Shown here: one piece after another, positions 1 to 8,632 of the stretch
Position numbering within the stretch: position 1 is the stretch's first letter
Layout: every line of letters begins with the position of its first letter
Assembly: GCF_036002505.1 (NCBI RefSeq)
Contig: NZ_DASYTH010000335.1
Location: 1-64,000, forward strand
Length of the DNA stretch: 64,000 bases
Direction: 5' to 3'
Source: DASYTH01 sp036002505
GTDB taxonomy: Bacteria > Actinomycetota > Actinomycetes > Mycobacteriales > Pseudonocardiaceae
The notes under the pieces: model-generated
Seen by the model: the letters and a program-made list of their open reading frames with translations, nothing else
What the model was told of the DNA's origin: nothing
Database searches by the model: none
Translations under genes and position numbers: made by a program

Positions 1-150
1 ATGTACCGCGACATCTTCGGAGCACGCGAGGCCGGTATGTGGACCGTGATGTTCGATTCCGATCAGGGAAGAAAGACCCATTTCGACTGCATGCCCGACT
101 ACACGATCACGGACCTTCGGGATCTGGTGAAGATTCTCGACCTGACCTGA
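1..150 (+). CDS. HAD-superfamily hydrolase, C-terminal end (partial)
   Basis: Reading frame 1 is open from the window edge and stops after 49 codons. The residues IFGAREAGMWTVMF resemble the region after HAD motif IV, where a conserved small-residue/AG segment follows the Mg-binding aspartates. This suggests the tail of a phosphatase-like HAD enzyme. The ATG at position 1 is probably internal, because the catalytic DxD and lysine motifs must lie upstream of the window. The identification rests on a short stretch and is moderate. Confidence 0.5.
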   Translation: MYRDIFGAREAGMWTVMFDSDQGRKTHFDCMPDYTITDLRDLVKILDLT

Positions 151-268
151 CGCTGCGATGGAAATCCGGCCAGCCCGACGTCAGACCCTCCCGCCACCCC
201 GGCCCAACGGCGTAGCCTCGGCGCGGTGAACGACCAATCTGGGACGACCCAACTCAACGGAGGTCCCC

Positions 269-757
269 ATGAGCAGTTCGCAACAGGGCGCTGAGACCGC
301 GGCAGAGGCGTCCGGCCGCACAGCCGTCCCGATGCGCTACGAGGTCACGGTGTTGCCGGTCGCCGACGTCGACCGCGCCAAGTCCTTCTACCAGCGCCTC
401 GGATGGCGTCTTGACGCCGACTTCCCGATCGACGAGCACTTCCGGGTGGTGCAGTTCACCCCACCGGGCTCGCCGGCCTCGATCCAGTTCGGGACGGGAA
501 CGTCGACGATGGCGCCCGGCTCAATGCAGGACATGTTTCTGATCGTCGAGGACATCAACGCCGCCCGAGACGAGTTGATCAAGAACGGCGCGGACGTCAG
601 CGAGGTCTGGCACGGACGAGGTCTGGGAACCGAGGGACGCGAGCCCGGCCCGGACCCAGAACGCCGCTCGTACCGCAGCTGGGCATCGTTCACCGATCCC
701 GACGGCAACCGCTGGCTGCTGCAGGAGATTACGGAGCGGCTCCCGGGGCGGGTGTGA
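269..757 (+). CDS. VOC-family (glyoxalase/dioxygenase fold) protein
   Basis: A 162-residue protein with one complete vicinal-oxygen-chelate module from about residue 22 to 155. The beta-alpha-beta start (YEVTVLPVADVDRAKSFYQRLGW) and the closing FTDPDGNRWLLQE are classic for the family. A good ribosome site (cggagg) precedes the ATG at 269. VOC proteins include glyoxalases, bleomycin-binding proteins and dioxygenases, and the substrate cannot be told here. The next gene starts 3 bases after its stop, so the two are cotranscribed. Confidence 0.85.
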   Translation: MSSSQQGAETAAEASGRTAVPMRYEVTVLPVADVDRAKSFYQRLGWRLDADFPIDEHFRVVQFTPPGSPASIQFGTGTSTMAPGSMQDMFLIVEDINAARDELIKNGADVSEVWHGRGLGTEGREPGPDPERRSYRSWASFTDPDGNRWLLQEITERLPGRV

Positions 758-760
758 CTG

Positions 761-967
761 ATGGACGTTGCAGCTCTTGCCGAGCTCCTACATGAGACGT
801 CCCTGCATCACGGCTCCTTTGAGGCGGTCGCCCCACCGCACGACTGGTGGGACTGGTACGCGGCGTACATGCACGCGCGTGAAGCCGGGAGCACCCCGGA
901 CGAGGCCGCCGCGGCCGCCGGGCGTTACATGGCAGAGGTCAAGCACATTGTCGTCCCATCCGCTTGA
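761..967 (+). CDS. Small conserved protein, partner of the VOC protein
   Basis: A 68-residue acidic protein starting 3 bases after the VOC stop codon. It has a tryptophan/tyrosine-rich centre (PPHDWWDWYAAYMHARE) and an alanine-rich helix, with no membrane segment. I have seen this type of small protein beside VOC genes in actinobacteria, which is family memory and not a search result. The function is unknown. Translational coupling makes it a real gene. Confidence 0.7.
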   Translation: MDVAALAELLHETSLHHGSFEAVAPPHDWWDWYAAYMHAREAGSTPDEAAAAAGRYMAEVKHIVVPSA

Positions 968-1109
968 CGCCGGCACTGGTCGCTCGGAGGTCGGCTTGGA
1001 CGGCGAGTCGTTTCGGCTCACCGTCGCCGACGAGCTGGAGCGGTCCTGGCCCGGCTCCACGGGTACGCCGAGCCGCCCAAAGCAGTAACGGAGCAGAGGA
1101 GTTGAGATC

Positions 1110-1349
1110 GTGGACGGCGCGCCCGTGCCTGTGGCGATCGTTGACAGCCGCATCGAGGCGGAACTGATCGTCGGCATGCTGCGCAGTAACGGCTTGAGGG
1201 CAGCCTTCGCGGCAGACGATGTCGGAGGACAGGAGCCGCAGCTGCAAAGGCAGGGCGTTCGCGTGCTGGTTGCCCCCTCCGATGAAGCCACGGCCCGTCG
1301 GCTCCTAGCCGCTGCCGATGACGCTGCCGGACCGGTCGGCGGCGGCTAG
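1110..1349 (+). CDS. DUF2007-like small protein
   Basis: A 79-residue protein with a GTG start at 1110 and a purine-rich ribosome site (gagcagaggag) upstream. The pattern VAIVDSRIEAELIVGMLRSNG followed by a hydrophobic strand and SDEATARRLL resembles DUF2007 (putative signal-transducing protein), in which one side chain pattern spans a ferredoxin-like fold. No biochemical role is established for the family. It sits alone, 143 bases after the small VOC partner. Confidence 0.6.
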   Translation: MDGAPVPVAIVDSRIEAELIVGMLRSNGLRAAFAADDVGGQEPQLQRQGVRVLVAPSDEATARRLLAAADDAAGPVGGG

Positions 1350-1773
1350 CTCCCGGATCCTTCCCGCCGGCGCGGGCATTGCGCGGCTGGCGCGCTGCGC
1401 TGGTTGCTGCCCGGTTGAACAGCGGTCCCTCGCGATGAACGCCCCCGGCCAACAGACAGGTCCGTGCCGCTGCCCGTCTGCGCCTAGCGTCATCGCCTCC
1501 GGGTCCTGCCCGAACCCCGCCCGCACAGGGCGACCCGTCACCCACCAAACCCGAGGAGGTCCGCGATGGCCACCGCCGACTCCAGCAGGGCCCAAGCTAT
1601 GCGCGGCATACCGGACCGCGCCGGTGCCGGTGCAGCGGCACACCCTCGACCCGCTCCGCGACACGACGCCCAGGTTCCCGACTCCGCCGCAGGCACCCTA
1701 GGATCCCGTCATTCGAAGCCGGTTGACCAGGGGTTCCTGGGCGTGCGCGGCTGGCGCTACGCTGACTGGCACG
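1350..1773 (+). other. Gene-poor stretch before the AAA regulator
   Basis: About 420 bases without a convincing gene. A very strong ribosome site (cgaggaggtcc, 1554-1564) stands 1-2 bases before an ATG at 1566. The reading frame from that ATG is low-complexity and runs into the regulator gene in the wrong frame, so it may be the surviving start of a deleted gene. The promoter of the downstream regulator should also lie here, but I see no clear -10/-35 pair. Confidence 0.4.
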
Positions 1774-4700
1774 ATGGCTGCGATGGGGGGTCCCGCCCCG
1801 CGTTCAGCGCGTTCCTTCGTAGGTCGCGACCGGGAAGTCGCGGAACTTCTGGCCGGCCTGGAAGACGCGATCGACGGCCGGGGACGACTGTTTCTGATCG
1901 TGGGCGAGCCTGGGATCGGTAAGACCTGGCTCGTCGAGCACCTGGCGTGGCGCGCGAGCGCGCAGGGGATCTGTGTCTACCGGGGTCGATGCTGGGAGGG
2001 TGGGGGCGCACCGCCGTTCTGGCCGTGGGGCCAGGTGATCGGTGCGCTCGCCGAGGACCACGACGATCAGACCATCGCCTCCTGGCTGGGTGCGGGGACG
2101 GCCCATGTCGCTCAACTGGTCCCGGGCCTCGCCGGACGCTTGGGGACAACCGCGGTCCCGGAGGTTGCCTCGCGCGAGCCCGACGCGGCGCGCTTCTACC
2201 TGTTCGAGGCGGTCACCGGCCTCTTCAGGCGTGCGGCGTCGGCGCAGCCGATGCTGCTGGTCTTCGACGATCTGCATGCGGCCGACGAACCCTCCCGGTT
2301 GTTGCTGGAGTTCCTGGCGCGGCAGTTGCGCGGCGTCCGGCTGCTGGTCGTGGGGACCTTCCGCGACGTCGAGGCGGCGCGATCGGGCACCGGCGATGCG
2401 ATGGGGCGGCTGGTACGCGAAGGGCAGCTCATCAACCTTCGAGGGCTGGGCCGCGACGACGTGAAAGACCTCATCGAGATTCACTCGGGAGTGGTGCCTT
2501 CGCCGGCGCAAGTGGCCGCCGTCCACGAGCGAACGGAGGGTAACCCGCTGTTCGTCCGCGAGATCGTACGCCTGCTGGCCGTCGAGGCCACCCTGCAGCG
2601 TCCCGGCCGGGGCGGGGTGCCGATCCCCGACAGCGTGCGGGCGGTGATCGGGCTTCGGCTGACGCCGCTGCCTCCCGACGCGGTCCAGGTGCTGTCCGCG
2701 GCCGCGGTGGTGGGCCGGGAGTTCGACCTGGCGCTGGTTGGCCCGGCCTGCGAGCTGCCGGTCGAGCGCGTCCTCGGCGGGTTGTCGGAGGCGGCGGCCC
2801 TCGGCGTCATAGCCGAGGAGGAAGGCGCCGCCGGCAGGTACCGCTTCTCGCACTCCCTCATGCGAGAGGTGCTGTACGAGCGGCTGCCGATCCCGGCCCG
2901 AACCCAGCTGCACTGGCGGGTTGGTGAGGCGATCGAGCGCCAGTACGGCACCGGGTCGCAGGCCCACGTCGCCGAACTGGCCCGCCACTTCGCCGAGGTC
3001 GCGACCGCCGGCGGGGAGGCCGGCAAGGCGCTGACGTATGCCCGCCGGGCCGGCGACCGGGCCATGGGTATGTACGCCTACGAGGAGGCGGCCGCCGAGT
3101 ACCAGCGGGCCCTGCAGGCGCTGCGGCTCGCCGGCCCGGACGAGCCTGCCCGCTGCGAGTTGCTGCTGCGGCTGGGCGCTGCCCAGTCCCGAGCGGGCAA
3201 CTATCAGCAGGCCAAGCAGAGCTGCCTGCAGGCTGCCGAGATCAGCAGGCGGCTCGGCGCACCGGAGCAGCTGGCCCGCGCCGCGCTCGGGTTCGGCGAG
3301 CGGCAGGTCGAGGGCGGCCTGGTCAACCGCGAGCTCGTCGCGCTACTGCAGGAGGCCCTCGATGGCCTGAGCCCTCACGATTCGGCGCTTCGCGCGCGGC
3401 TGCTGGGCCGTCTGTCCCTGGAGCTCACGTTCTCCGACGAGCCGCGGCGCACCGAGTCGCTCAGCGGGCAGGCGATCGACATGGCCCGCCGGCTCGCCGA
3501 CCCGGTAGCGCTGCGCACCGCGGTCGATGCCAGGTGGATGGCGGTGTGGGGTCCGGACGGGCTGGATGAACGTACCGCGCTGGCAGCAGAGATCCTGCGG
3601 CAGGCACGGGAGACCGGCGACCGCGAGCTGGAGATGGGTGGTTACGCCTACCGGGCGGCCAGCTCGCTCGAATCGGGCGATGCTCAGGCGCTCCAGGCCG
3701 ACATCGCGGCCCACGCCCGGCTGGCCGAGGAGCTGCCCGCGGCCATCGACCGATGGTCAGCGACGACGATGCGGGCGCTGCGAGCGCTGCTGTATGGCTC
3801 CTTTGAGGACGCCGAGCGGCTGGCCGACGAGGCTTTGGCCGCGCATCCGGGGCGACCCAACGTGGTGTTCACGCACCTGGTCCAGGTGGCGCTGCTGCGG
3901 TGGGAGCAGGGGCGCCTGCCGGAGCTGCGGGACATTTTGCGGACGGTCGTGGACCAGTTTCCCCGGGCCGCGTTCGCAAGGGCATGGCTGTCGCTCGCCG
4001 ACGCCGAGCTTGGTCGCAGCGATGATGCGCGCAGGGGGCTGCGATGGCTGGCCGAACAGCTTCCCCGGCGACCTCGAGACGGCATCTGGCTGCCGGCGAT
4101 GGCACTGGCGTCGGTGCTGTCCGCGCACCTGAACGAGCCGGAAGCCGCCGGCGGCCTGTACCCGCTCCTGGCTCCCTACACGGAGCACGTCGTTGCCTTC
4201 ACGGCACCCCAGCCGGTCGCGTGCTACGGGTCGGTGTCGTTCTACCTGGGCCTGCTGGCCACCGTGACGGCACAGTGGACGGCGGCCGCCGACCACTTCC
4301 AGACCGCGATCCGGGCCCATGACCGGCTCGAGGCCGGACCGTTGCTGGCTCGTACGCGCTACGAGTACGCCCGCATGCTGCTGGCCGGGGGCGAGACCGC
4401 GGACCGGAATCGGGCGCTGGGACTTCTGGATCAGGCGCTTGCCACCGCCGGCACCCTGCGGATGGCCGCCGTGGCGGATGGGATCCGGACGCTCCAAGCC
4501 ACCCGCGCCGACGGGATGGTGCCGGCGGGGCCAACGGCGGCCGGGATCGCGCCGCCCGCGCTCCCCAGGAACGTGTTTCGCCGCGAAGGCGAGTACTGGA
4601 CCGTCGTCTACGACGGCTCGGTGGTACGCCTGCGGGACGCCAAGGGGCTGCGCCACCTGGCCCGGTTGCTGGCCAATCCCGGCCGGGAGTTCCACGCCAT

Positions 4701-5166
4701 CGACCTGGAGACTGCCGGCAACCAGCCACCGCCGGCGGCGTCCCATGCGTCAGGGGCCGGGAGTCGCGAGCGCGAGTTGGCGGTCCGCCCGGACCTGGGT
4801 GATGCGGGCGTCCTGCTGGACGCCACCGCCAAAGCCGCCTACCAGACCCGGGTGAGGGAGCTCCGCGCGGAGCTGGAGGAGGCCGAGGCCTTCCACGACC
4901 CCGCCCGCGCCGCCAAGGCACGAGCGGAGCTCGACTTCCTGGTGGCGGAGCTGGCCCGCGCGGTGGGATTGGGCGGCCGCGACCGCCGGGCGGCCTCCCA
5001 CGCCGAACGGGCTCGGCTGAATGTGTCCAGGGCGATCCGGGCGGCGATGGCCAATCTGGCCCGCGACAACCCGTCCCTGGGGCGGCATCTGGCCGCGACG
5101 ATCCGGACCGGCCGCTACTGCTCGTACGGTCCTGATCCGCGCGCGCCGATCACCTGGGACCGCTGA
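1774..5166 (+). CDS. Large AAA/STAND ATPase-type regulator
   Basis: About 1130 residues. An N-terminal AAA_16 domain has Walker A GEPGIGKT (residues 44-51) and Walker B LLVFDD (about 161-166) followed by LHAAD. A long helical TPR-like region fills the middle, from about 400 to 880. Near the C-terminus a conserved segment (VVRLRDAKGLRHLARLLANP) and a basic/helical tail ending in a CSYxPDPRAPITW motif are typical of actinobacterial ATPases related to SARP/LAL regulators. No LuxR HTH is visible at the C-terminus, so DNA binding is uncertain. The frame extends to a TTG at 1723, but ATG 1774 or 1783 is a likelier start because homology begins at RSFVGRDRE. Confidence 0.8.
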   Translation: MAAMGGPAPRSARSFVGRDREVAELLAGLEDAIDGRGRLFLIVGEPGIGKTWLVEHLAWRASAQGICVYRGRCWEGGGAPPFWPWGQVIGALAEDHDDQTIASWLGAGTAHVAQLVPGLAGRLGTTAVPEVASREPDAARFYLFEAVTGLFRRAASAQPMLLVFDDLHAADEPSRLLLEFLARQLRGVRLLVVGTFRDVEAARSGTGDAMGRLVREGQLINLRGLGRDDVKDLIEIHSGVVPSPAQVAAVHERTEGNPLFVREIVRLLAVEATLQRPGRGGVPIPDSVRAVIGLRLTPLPPDAVQVLSAAAVVGREFDLALVGPACELPVERVLGGLSEAAALGVIAEEEGAAGRYRFSHSLMREVLYERLPIPARTQLHWRVGEAIERQYGTGSQAHVAELARHFAEVATAGGEAGKALTYARRAGDRAMGMYAYEEAAAEYQRALQALRLAGPDEPARCELLLRLGAAQSRAGNYQQAKQSCLQAAEISRRLGAPEQLARAALGFGERQVEGGLVNRELVALLQEALDGLSPHDSALRARLLGRLSLELTFSDEPRRTESLSGQAIDMARRLADPVALRTAVDARWMAVWGPDGLDERTALAAEILRQARETGDRELEMGGYAYRAASSLESGDAQALQADIAAHARLAEELPAAIDRWSATTMRALRALLYGSFEDAERLADEALAAHPGRPNVVFTHLVQVALLRWEQGRLPELRDILRTVVDQFPRAAFARAWLSLADAELGRSDDARRGLRWLAEQLPRRPRDGIWLPAMALASVLSAHLNEPEAAGGLYPLLAPYTEHVVAFTAPQPVACYGSVSFYLGLLATVTAQWTAAADHFQTAIRAHDRLEAGPLLARTRYEYARMLLAGGETADRNRALGLLDQALATAGTLRMAAVADGIRTLQATRADGMVPAGPTAAGIAPPALPRNVFRREGEYWTVVYDGSVVRLRDAKGLRHLARLLANPGREFHAIDLETAGNQPPPAASHASGAGSRERELAVRPDLGDAGVLLDATAKAAYQTRVRELRAELEEAEAFHDPARAAKARAELDFLVAELARAVGLGGRDRRAASHAERARLNVSRAIRAAMANLARDNPSLGRHLAATIRTGRYCSYGPDPRAPITWDR

Positions 5167-5294
5167 CCCGGGCCCAAACCGCACGCGGCCTGAACAAGCG
5201 TGCACCCCGATTGAACGCCCCCAGGAGCGGACGACGGATCTCTCGAGGGAGGAGCCGTGGTGCGCGGTGGAGGCGTTCTCGGGAGGTGGCGGCC

Positions 5295-5534
5295 ATGCTG
5301 ATCCACGTCTGGATCGAGGGCCGCCAACCGCTGGAGGGGACCGCGGCGATCGAGGGTGGCGAGCCGCTGCACTTCGACGGGTGGCTGGAGCTGCTCAGGG
5401 TGGTTTCCGAGTTGGTCGCCGCGGGGCCCCCTGGCGGAGATCCGAGCACGGCGAAGCGGGCCGATGCAAGGGCTGACCCAACAACCGGGGAGAGGATGCG
5501 CGATGCGAATCGGATTGACGACGATCTACGTTGA
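5295..5534 (+). CDS. Small conserved protein downstream of the AAA regulator
   Basis: A 79-residue product from ATG 5295, preceded by gggagg. The first 45 residues (MLIHVWIEGRQPLEG..LHFDGWLELLRVVSELV) look like a folded unit in which one beta hairpin precedes an amphipathic helix. The rest is polar and low-complexity, and it overlaps the start of the following VOC frame by 32 bases. The C-terminus may therefore be extended by mutation. The function is unknown. A similar-sized protein follows the LAL regulator at 52852, suggesting small partners of such ATPases. Confidence 0.55.
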   Translation: MLIHVWIEGRQPLEGTAAIEGGEPLHFDGWLELLRVVSELVAAGPPGGDPSTAKRADARADPTTGERMRDANRIDDDLR

Positions 5535-5888
5535 CGACCAGGACCATGCCGAGCGGTTCTACACCGACGTCCTCGGCTTCCAGATCAAGACCAGCGCCCC
5601 CTACGGTCCTTCCGAACGCTGGTTGAGCATGGTCTCCCCGGAGGAGCCGGACGGGGTGGGTTGGCAATGCACCTCGCCGACGAGCCCGCGCGGGCCTTCC
5701 AGGCGGCCCGCCGCCAGATCGGGCGGCCGGTGCTATCGCTGCGCACCGCGGACTGCCAGAGTGAAGCCGAACGGCTCAAGGCCAAGGGCGTCGTGTTCGT
5801 CATGGAATCTACAAAGATGCCCCACGGCGGCACCGATGCGGTCTTCGACGACACCTGCGGCAACCTGCTCGACCTCCACCAGGACTGA
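5503..5888 (+). pseudogene. VOC-family protein, frameshifted
   Basis: The first 52 codons from ATG 5503 (ribosome site ggggagagg) encode a typical VOC start: RIGLTTIYVDDQDHAERFYTDVLGF, ending EEPDGV. The second half continues in another frame as LAMHLADEPARAFQAARR through AVFDDTCGNLLDLHQD, stopping at 5886-5888. The break is at about 5655-5665 in ggggtgggttggc, consistent with loss of one base. Joined, the two halves make a normal protein of about 128 residues. It could be a recent pseudogene or a sequencing error. No programmed slip site is visible. Confidence 0.75.
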
Positions 5889-6222
5889 ACAGCGCAACCG
5901 CCACGGGCTACGGGTGCGCGTCCCGCACCGGCGATTACCGTCAGCCATCAGAACGGAAGGAGGGACGATGTCGGACCGTGCGTCTCGACGGTAGCGGCAT
6001 GACGGCCAAAAGTGGGAGCGCTGGGACGACGGTGCCGCGTGACAGCCGTGGATGGACATGACCTTTACCCGGATGTCATAGGTCGGGCAGGTGCCCTTGA
6101 ACAACGGTTCACCTGGATTGCACGCCCTGGGTGTAGCAATCGCGGCCGGGTCGCCAGAGCGACGACCACCCACCTGACACCCCACGACGGACCGCCATCC
6201 CAGCAACCCGGGAGGAGGACGA
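5889..6222 (+). other. Gene-poor stretch with an orphan ribosome site and start codon
   Basis: About 330 bases between the broken VOC gene and a membrane protein. At 5955-5965 a perfect ribosome site (gaaggaggg) precedes ATG 5968, which opens an 8-codon frame (MSDRASRR) and stops. It could be the start of a deleted gene or a leader peptide. Further on, gacat and atgtc form a short inverted repeat around 6056-6077. Nothing else is recognisable. Confidence 0.35.
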
Positions 6223-6678
6223 ATGCAACACCGGATCGTGTACCGGCTGACCTTCCTGGCCGCGGCGTTGTCGCTCGCGCACCACCTGGACCACGTCATC
6301 CGCCACAATGCGGTCGGCTGGCCACTGACCGGCGAGGTCAACGCGTTCACCCTGAGCCTGATCATCTACCCGATCATCATCACCGGCCTGCTGCTGTACC
6401 GCGCCGGCCGGGTGGGGCCCGGCTTCTGGGCGCTGGTCTCCGGCGGCGGCGCCGTCTTCGTCAGTGCCGTCCACTTCGGCCCGTACGCGGTGGAGCCGCC
6501 GGCGATGATCCTCGACGGGTACGACTGGCCGGTCGTTGGCTGGCTGGCCTTCGTCGTGCTGGTGACGTTCGTGACGGTGCTGGCAGTCACCTCGCTCTAC
6601 GAGACTCGGGTCTGGTGGCAGCAGCACCAGGCGCGGCGCGCCGCCCGGTCCGCGACAGACGCGGAGGGCCGGCCGTGA
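6223..6678 (+). CDS. Four-helix integral membrane protein
   Basis: 151 residues with four hydrophobic segments (about residues 5-25, 43-60, 66-85 and 102-122) and a charged C-terminal tail. A strong gggaggagg site precedes ATG 6223. Histidines cluster after the first segment (AHHLDHVIRH), an unusual spot that could bind a metal or haem, though this is only a guess. The stop codon overlaps the GTG start of the next membrane protein, so both are translated together. I do not recognise the family. Confidence 0.7.
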   Translation: MQHRIVYRLTFLAAALSLAHHLDHVIRHNAVGWPLTGEVNAFTLSLIIYPIIITGLLLYRAGRVGPGFWALVSGGGAVFVSAVHFGPYAVEPPAMILDGYDWPVVGWLAFVVLVTFVTVLAVTSLYETRVWWQQHQARRAARSATDAEGRP

Positions 6679-7481
6679 CCCCGGCAACGCCGCCCGCCAT
6701 GCAGCCGTCGGGGAACGCGCTCGCCGGCCTCCAGGCAGCGCCCGCGACGTTGCGGGGCGCTCCGTTGCTGGTGCCCACCCGGATCGGCCTCTGGGTCGGG
6801 GTGCAACTGGTGGTGGCCGGCCTTCTGATCCTCAGCGGCGCGACCGTGGCGGGTCACGCTCTCAACGCGGCGGCCGCATGGTGGATGATCTACGCCGTGG
6901 TCGTCGACCTGGGCACCCTCGGTGTCATCTACTGGTTGGTCCGTCGCCAGGGCATCTCATACCGCAGCCTGCTCGGGCCACCGGCGGCGGCCTGGCAGGT
7001 CGCGCTCGGCGCGCTCGGCGTCCTGGCGGCGACAGTGCCGGCAGTTGCCTGCGGTGCCGAGATCAACAAAGCTTTCTACGGTGACGCTACCTTGCCGATG
7101 TTCGCCGTAGTGGATGTCCCGACATGGGCCAGCGTATTCGGCGTCCTGGTCGTACCGGTGCTCACCGAGCTGGCTGAACCCGTCGCGTACCTGGGAATCC
7201 TCTTGCCCTGGCTAGAACGGCGTATCGGCCGGTCCTGGCTGGCCGCCACGGCCGTGGTCATCATCTGGGCAGCCGAGCACGCCTTCGCCCCGCTGCTGAC
7301 CGAAGACGGCGGCATCGACCTCGTCTTCGCCGGCTACCGCGTGGTGTCGGTGCTGCCATTCCTGGCCGCCTGGACCGCGCTGTACTACGCGTTCGGGCGG
7401 CGGCTGCTCCCGATCATGGTGGCAAGGTGGGTCTTCAACGGCGGCTCGGCTGTTGCTGTGGCCCTCAACCTGGTCGGATGA
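6675..7481 (+). CDS. Multi-pass membrane protein, possibly CPBP-like
   Basis: 268 residues from GTG 6675, whose codon overlaps the upstream stop (GTGA). About seven hydrophobic helices are visible. The segment AWLAATAVVIIWAAEHAF with a preceding ELAEPVAYLGIL block has the spacing of CPBP/abortive-infection-type intramembrane proteases. However, the usual EExxR motif is not intact (ELAEP replaces it), so protease activity is doubtful. It probably works with the four-helix protein encoded just upstream. Confidence 0.6.
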   Translation: MTPATPPAMQPSGNALAGLQAAPATLRGAPLLVPTRIGLWVGVQLVVAGLLILSGATVAGHALNAAAAWWMIYAVVVDLGTLGVIYWLVRRQGISYRSLLGPPAAAWQVALGALGVLAATVPAVACGAEINKAFYGDATLPMFAVVDVPTWASVFGVLVVPVLTELAEPVAYLGILLPWLERRIGRSWLAATAVVIIWAAEHAFAPLLTEDGGIDLVFAGYRVVSVLPFLAAWTALYYAFGRRLLPIMVARWVFNGGSAVAVALNLVG

Positions 7482-7593
7482 GGACCATATGCAGAACCGC
7501 CGCCGGCTTGTATCCTCGGCGCCGCCACGAAGGTGATCATCCTGTGACTCAACCGGAATGCCATCTCTCGGTAGGATATCTGCCCGGTGGCGA

Positions 7594-7668
7594 CAGCGTG
7601 TAGCTCAGTCAGCAGAGCACCGGGCTGCGGACCCGGAGGGCGCGGGGGCGAAGCCCGCCACGTTGGCA
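7594..7668 (+). tRNA. tRNA-like element, anticodon GCG (Arg-like), degenerate
   Basis: A complete 73-nt cloverleaf can be drawn. Acceptor arms are 7594-7600 with 7659-7665 (one G-T pair). The D stem is GCTC/GAGC with an 8-nt loop, and the anticodon stem is CCGGG/CCCGG around CTGCGGA. A 5-nt variable loop and a T stem GCGGG/CCCGC follow. The T loop is GGCGAAG, so T54 and T55 are missing, and the D loop AGTCAGCA lacks G18; G19 and C56 remain. The acceptor is followed by G-CA, with no CCA. It is either a decaying tRNA or a tRNA mimic. Confidence 0.45.
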
Positions 7669-7730
7669 ATGGACGAGAACGAGACACCTACGCAGGTCGG
7701 CACCGGCTACCCCCTGGGTCAGACTGAGGT

Positions 7731-8267
7731 TCAACCTGGCCAGCGGATTGCGTCGAGAAATTCCTCTACGGCTGCGATCACCCGAGCCAGCACCGCGATC
7801 GAGTCGGTCAGCGGGCCCGGCACATACATCCCGTGGTCAGCGCCGTCGACCTCCAACAGATATGGGGTAAGCCGGCGGGCGAGCCGACCATCCCACAGTC
7901 TGTCGGCCGTGCCGCCCACGAGCAGGAACGGAGCGCTCGCTGCGTCGAACGCCGCGGCCGCCCACGGCGCAGTCAGCAGCGGCGTGAGCCACACCGCCGG
8001 CAGGGAATTCTCGGCGGCAAGCGCCGCGGTGAGCGTGCCGAGCGACTTACCGATCAGCAACGGACGATCACCAGCCGTCTCGAGAAGGGGCCAGACTTCA
8101 TCCCGCACCCAGCCCTCAAGCCGCGGACCGAACTCCATCGGCGGGTCGTGCGACCACGAGTGCCTGTGCACCCTCGCGCCCCGCCGCTCAACCAACTCCC
8201 CGACATACATGAGCAACCCCGCGGCCGGCCCAAACGCCCCGCCGGGAATCACGACAGCGTCAGCCAT
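7731..8267 (-). CDS. Small alpha/beta hydrolase
   Basis: A 178-residue minimal alpha/beta hydrolase. The nucleophile elbow is GKSLG (about residue 94), preceded by the strand LLIG. A candidate acid is in GTADRLWDG, and a candidate histidine in VDGADHGMYVPG. The short size without a cap domain fits dienelactone-hydrolase-like or KANL3/Tex30-like proteins. It is a single gene on the minus strand, starting just after a good purine-rich leader. The substrate is unknown. Confidence 0.75.
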   Translation of the reverse strand: MADAVVIPGGAFGPAAGLLMYVGELVERRGARVHRHSWSHDPPMEFGPRLEGWVRDEVWPLLETAGDRPLLIGKSLGTLTAALAAENSLPAVWLTPLLTAPWAAAAFDAASAPFLLVGGTADRLWDGRLARRLTPYLLEVDGADHGMYVPGPLTDSIAVLARVIAAVEEFLDAIRWPG

Positions 8268-8632
8268 GTCGATGACCGTACAGCCACCCGGACACGCGGA
8301 GAGAGTCCAATGCCGACGGTCGCGCGATGGCTCTCGGAGTAGTGATGCCCTGGTCCCGGTGTTCGGCCGTCCCGTTTGCCGCGTCGGTCACCGTGGCGAG
8401 CAAGCCATGGAAGGCTTCCGAGGATGGTCCGCATGCGCGCAGGTGTGCTGCGATACCGGGATACCGCTGCGCCGGGAGTCACTGCTCAGCTGTTCTGCTT
8501 GGTCTGGCCGTCCCGCGTCGCAGACACAGACCGAGCGCGCGGCTCCCGACGCGCCGTCGAGCGGTAGACAGCGACACCGCACGGGCCCAAGATGTGCTTC
8601 ACGCAGCAACGAATCTTGGCTGGGAGGCTGTG
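8268..8632. other. Intergenic stretch between divergent genes
   Basis: About 365 bases separating the minus-strand hydrolase and the plus-strand DoxX gene, and therefore expected to hold two promoters. I see no conserved coding segment on either strand and no clear -35/-10 boxes or dyads. Confidence 0.4.

Noticed and set aside
5655..5665. Programmed frameshift in the VOC gene
   Set aside because: No slippery heptamer, downstream hairpin or stop-codon arrangement known to drive frameshifting is visible; mutation or error is simpler.
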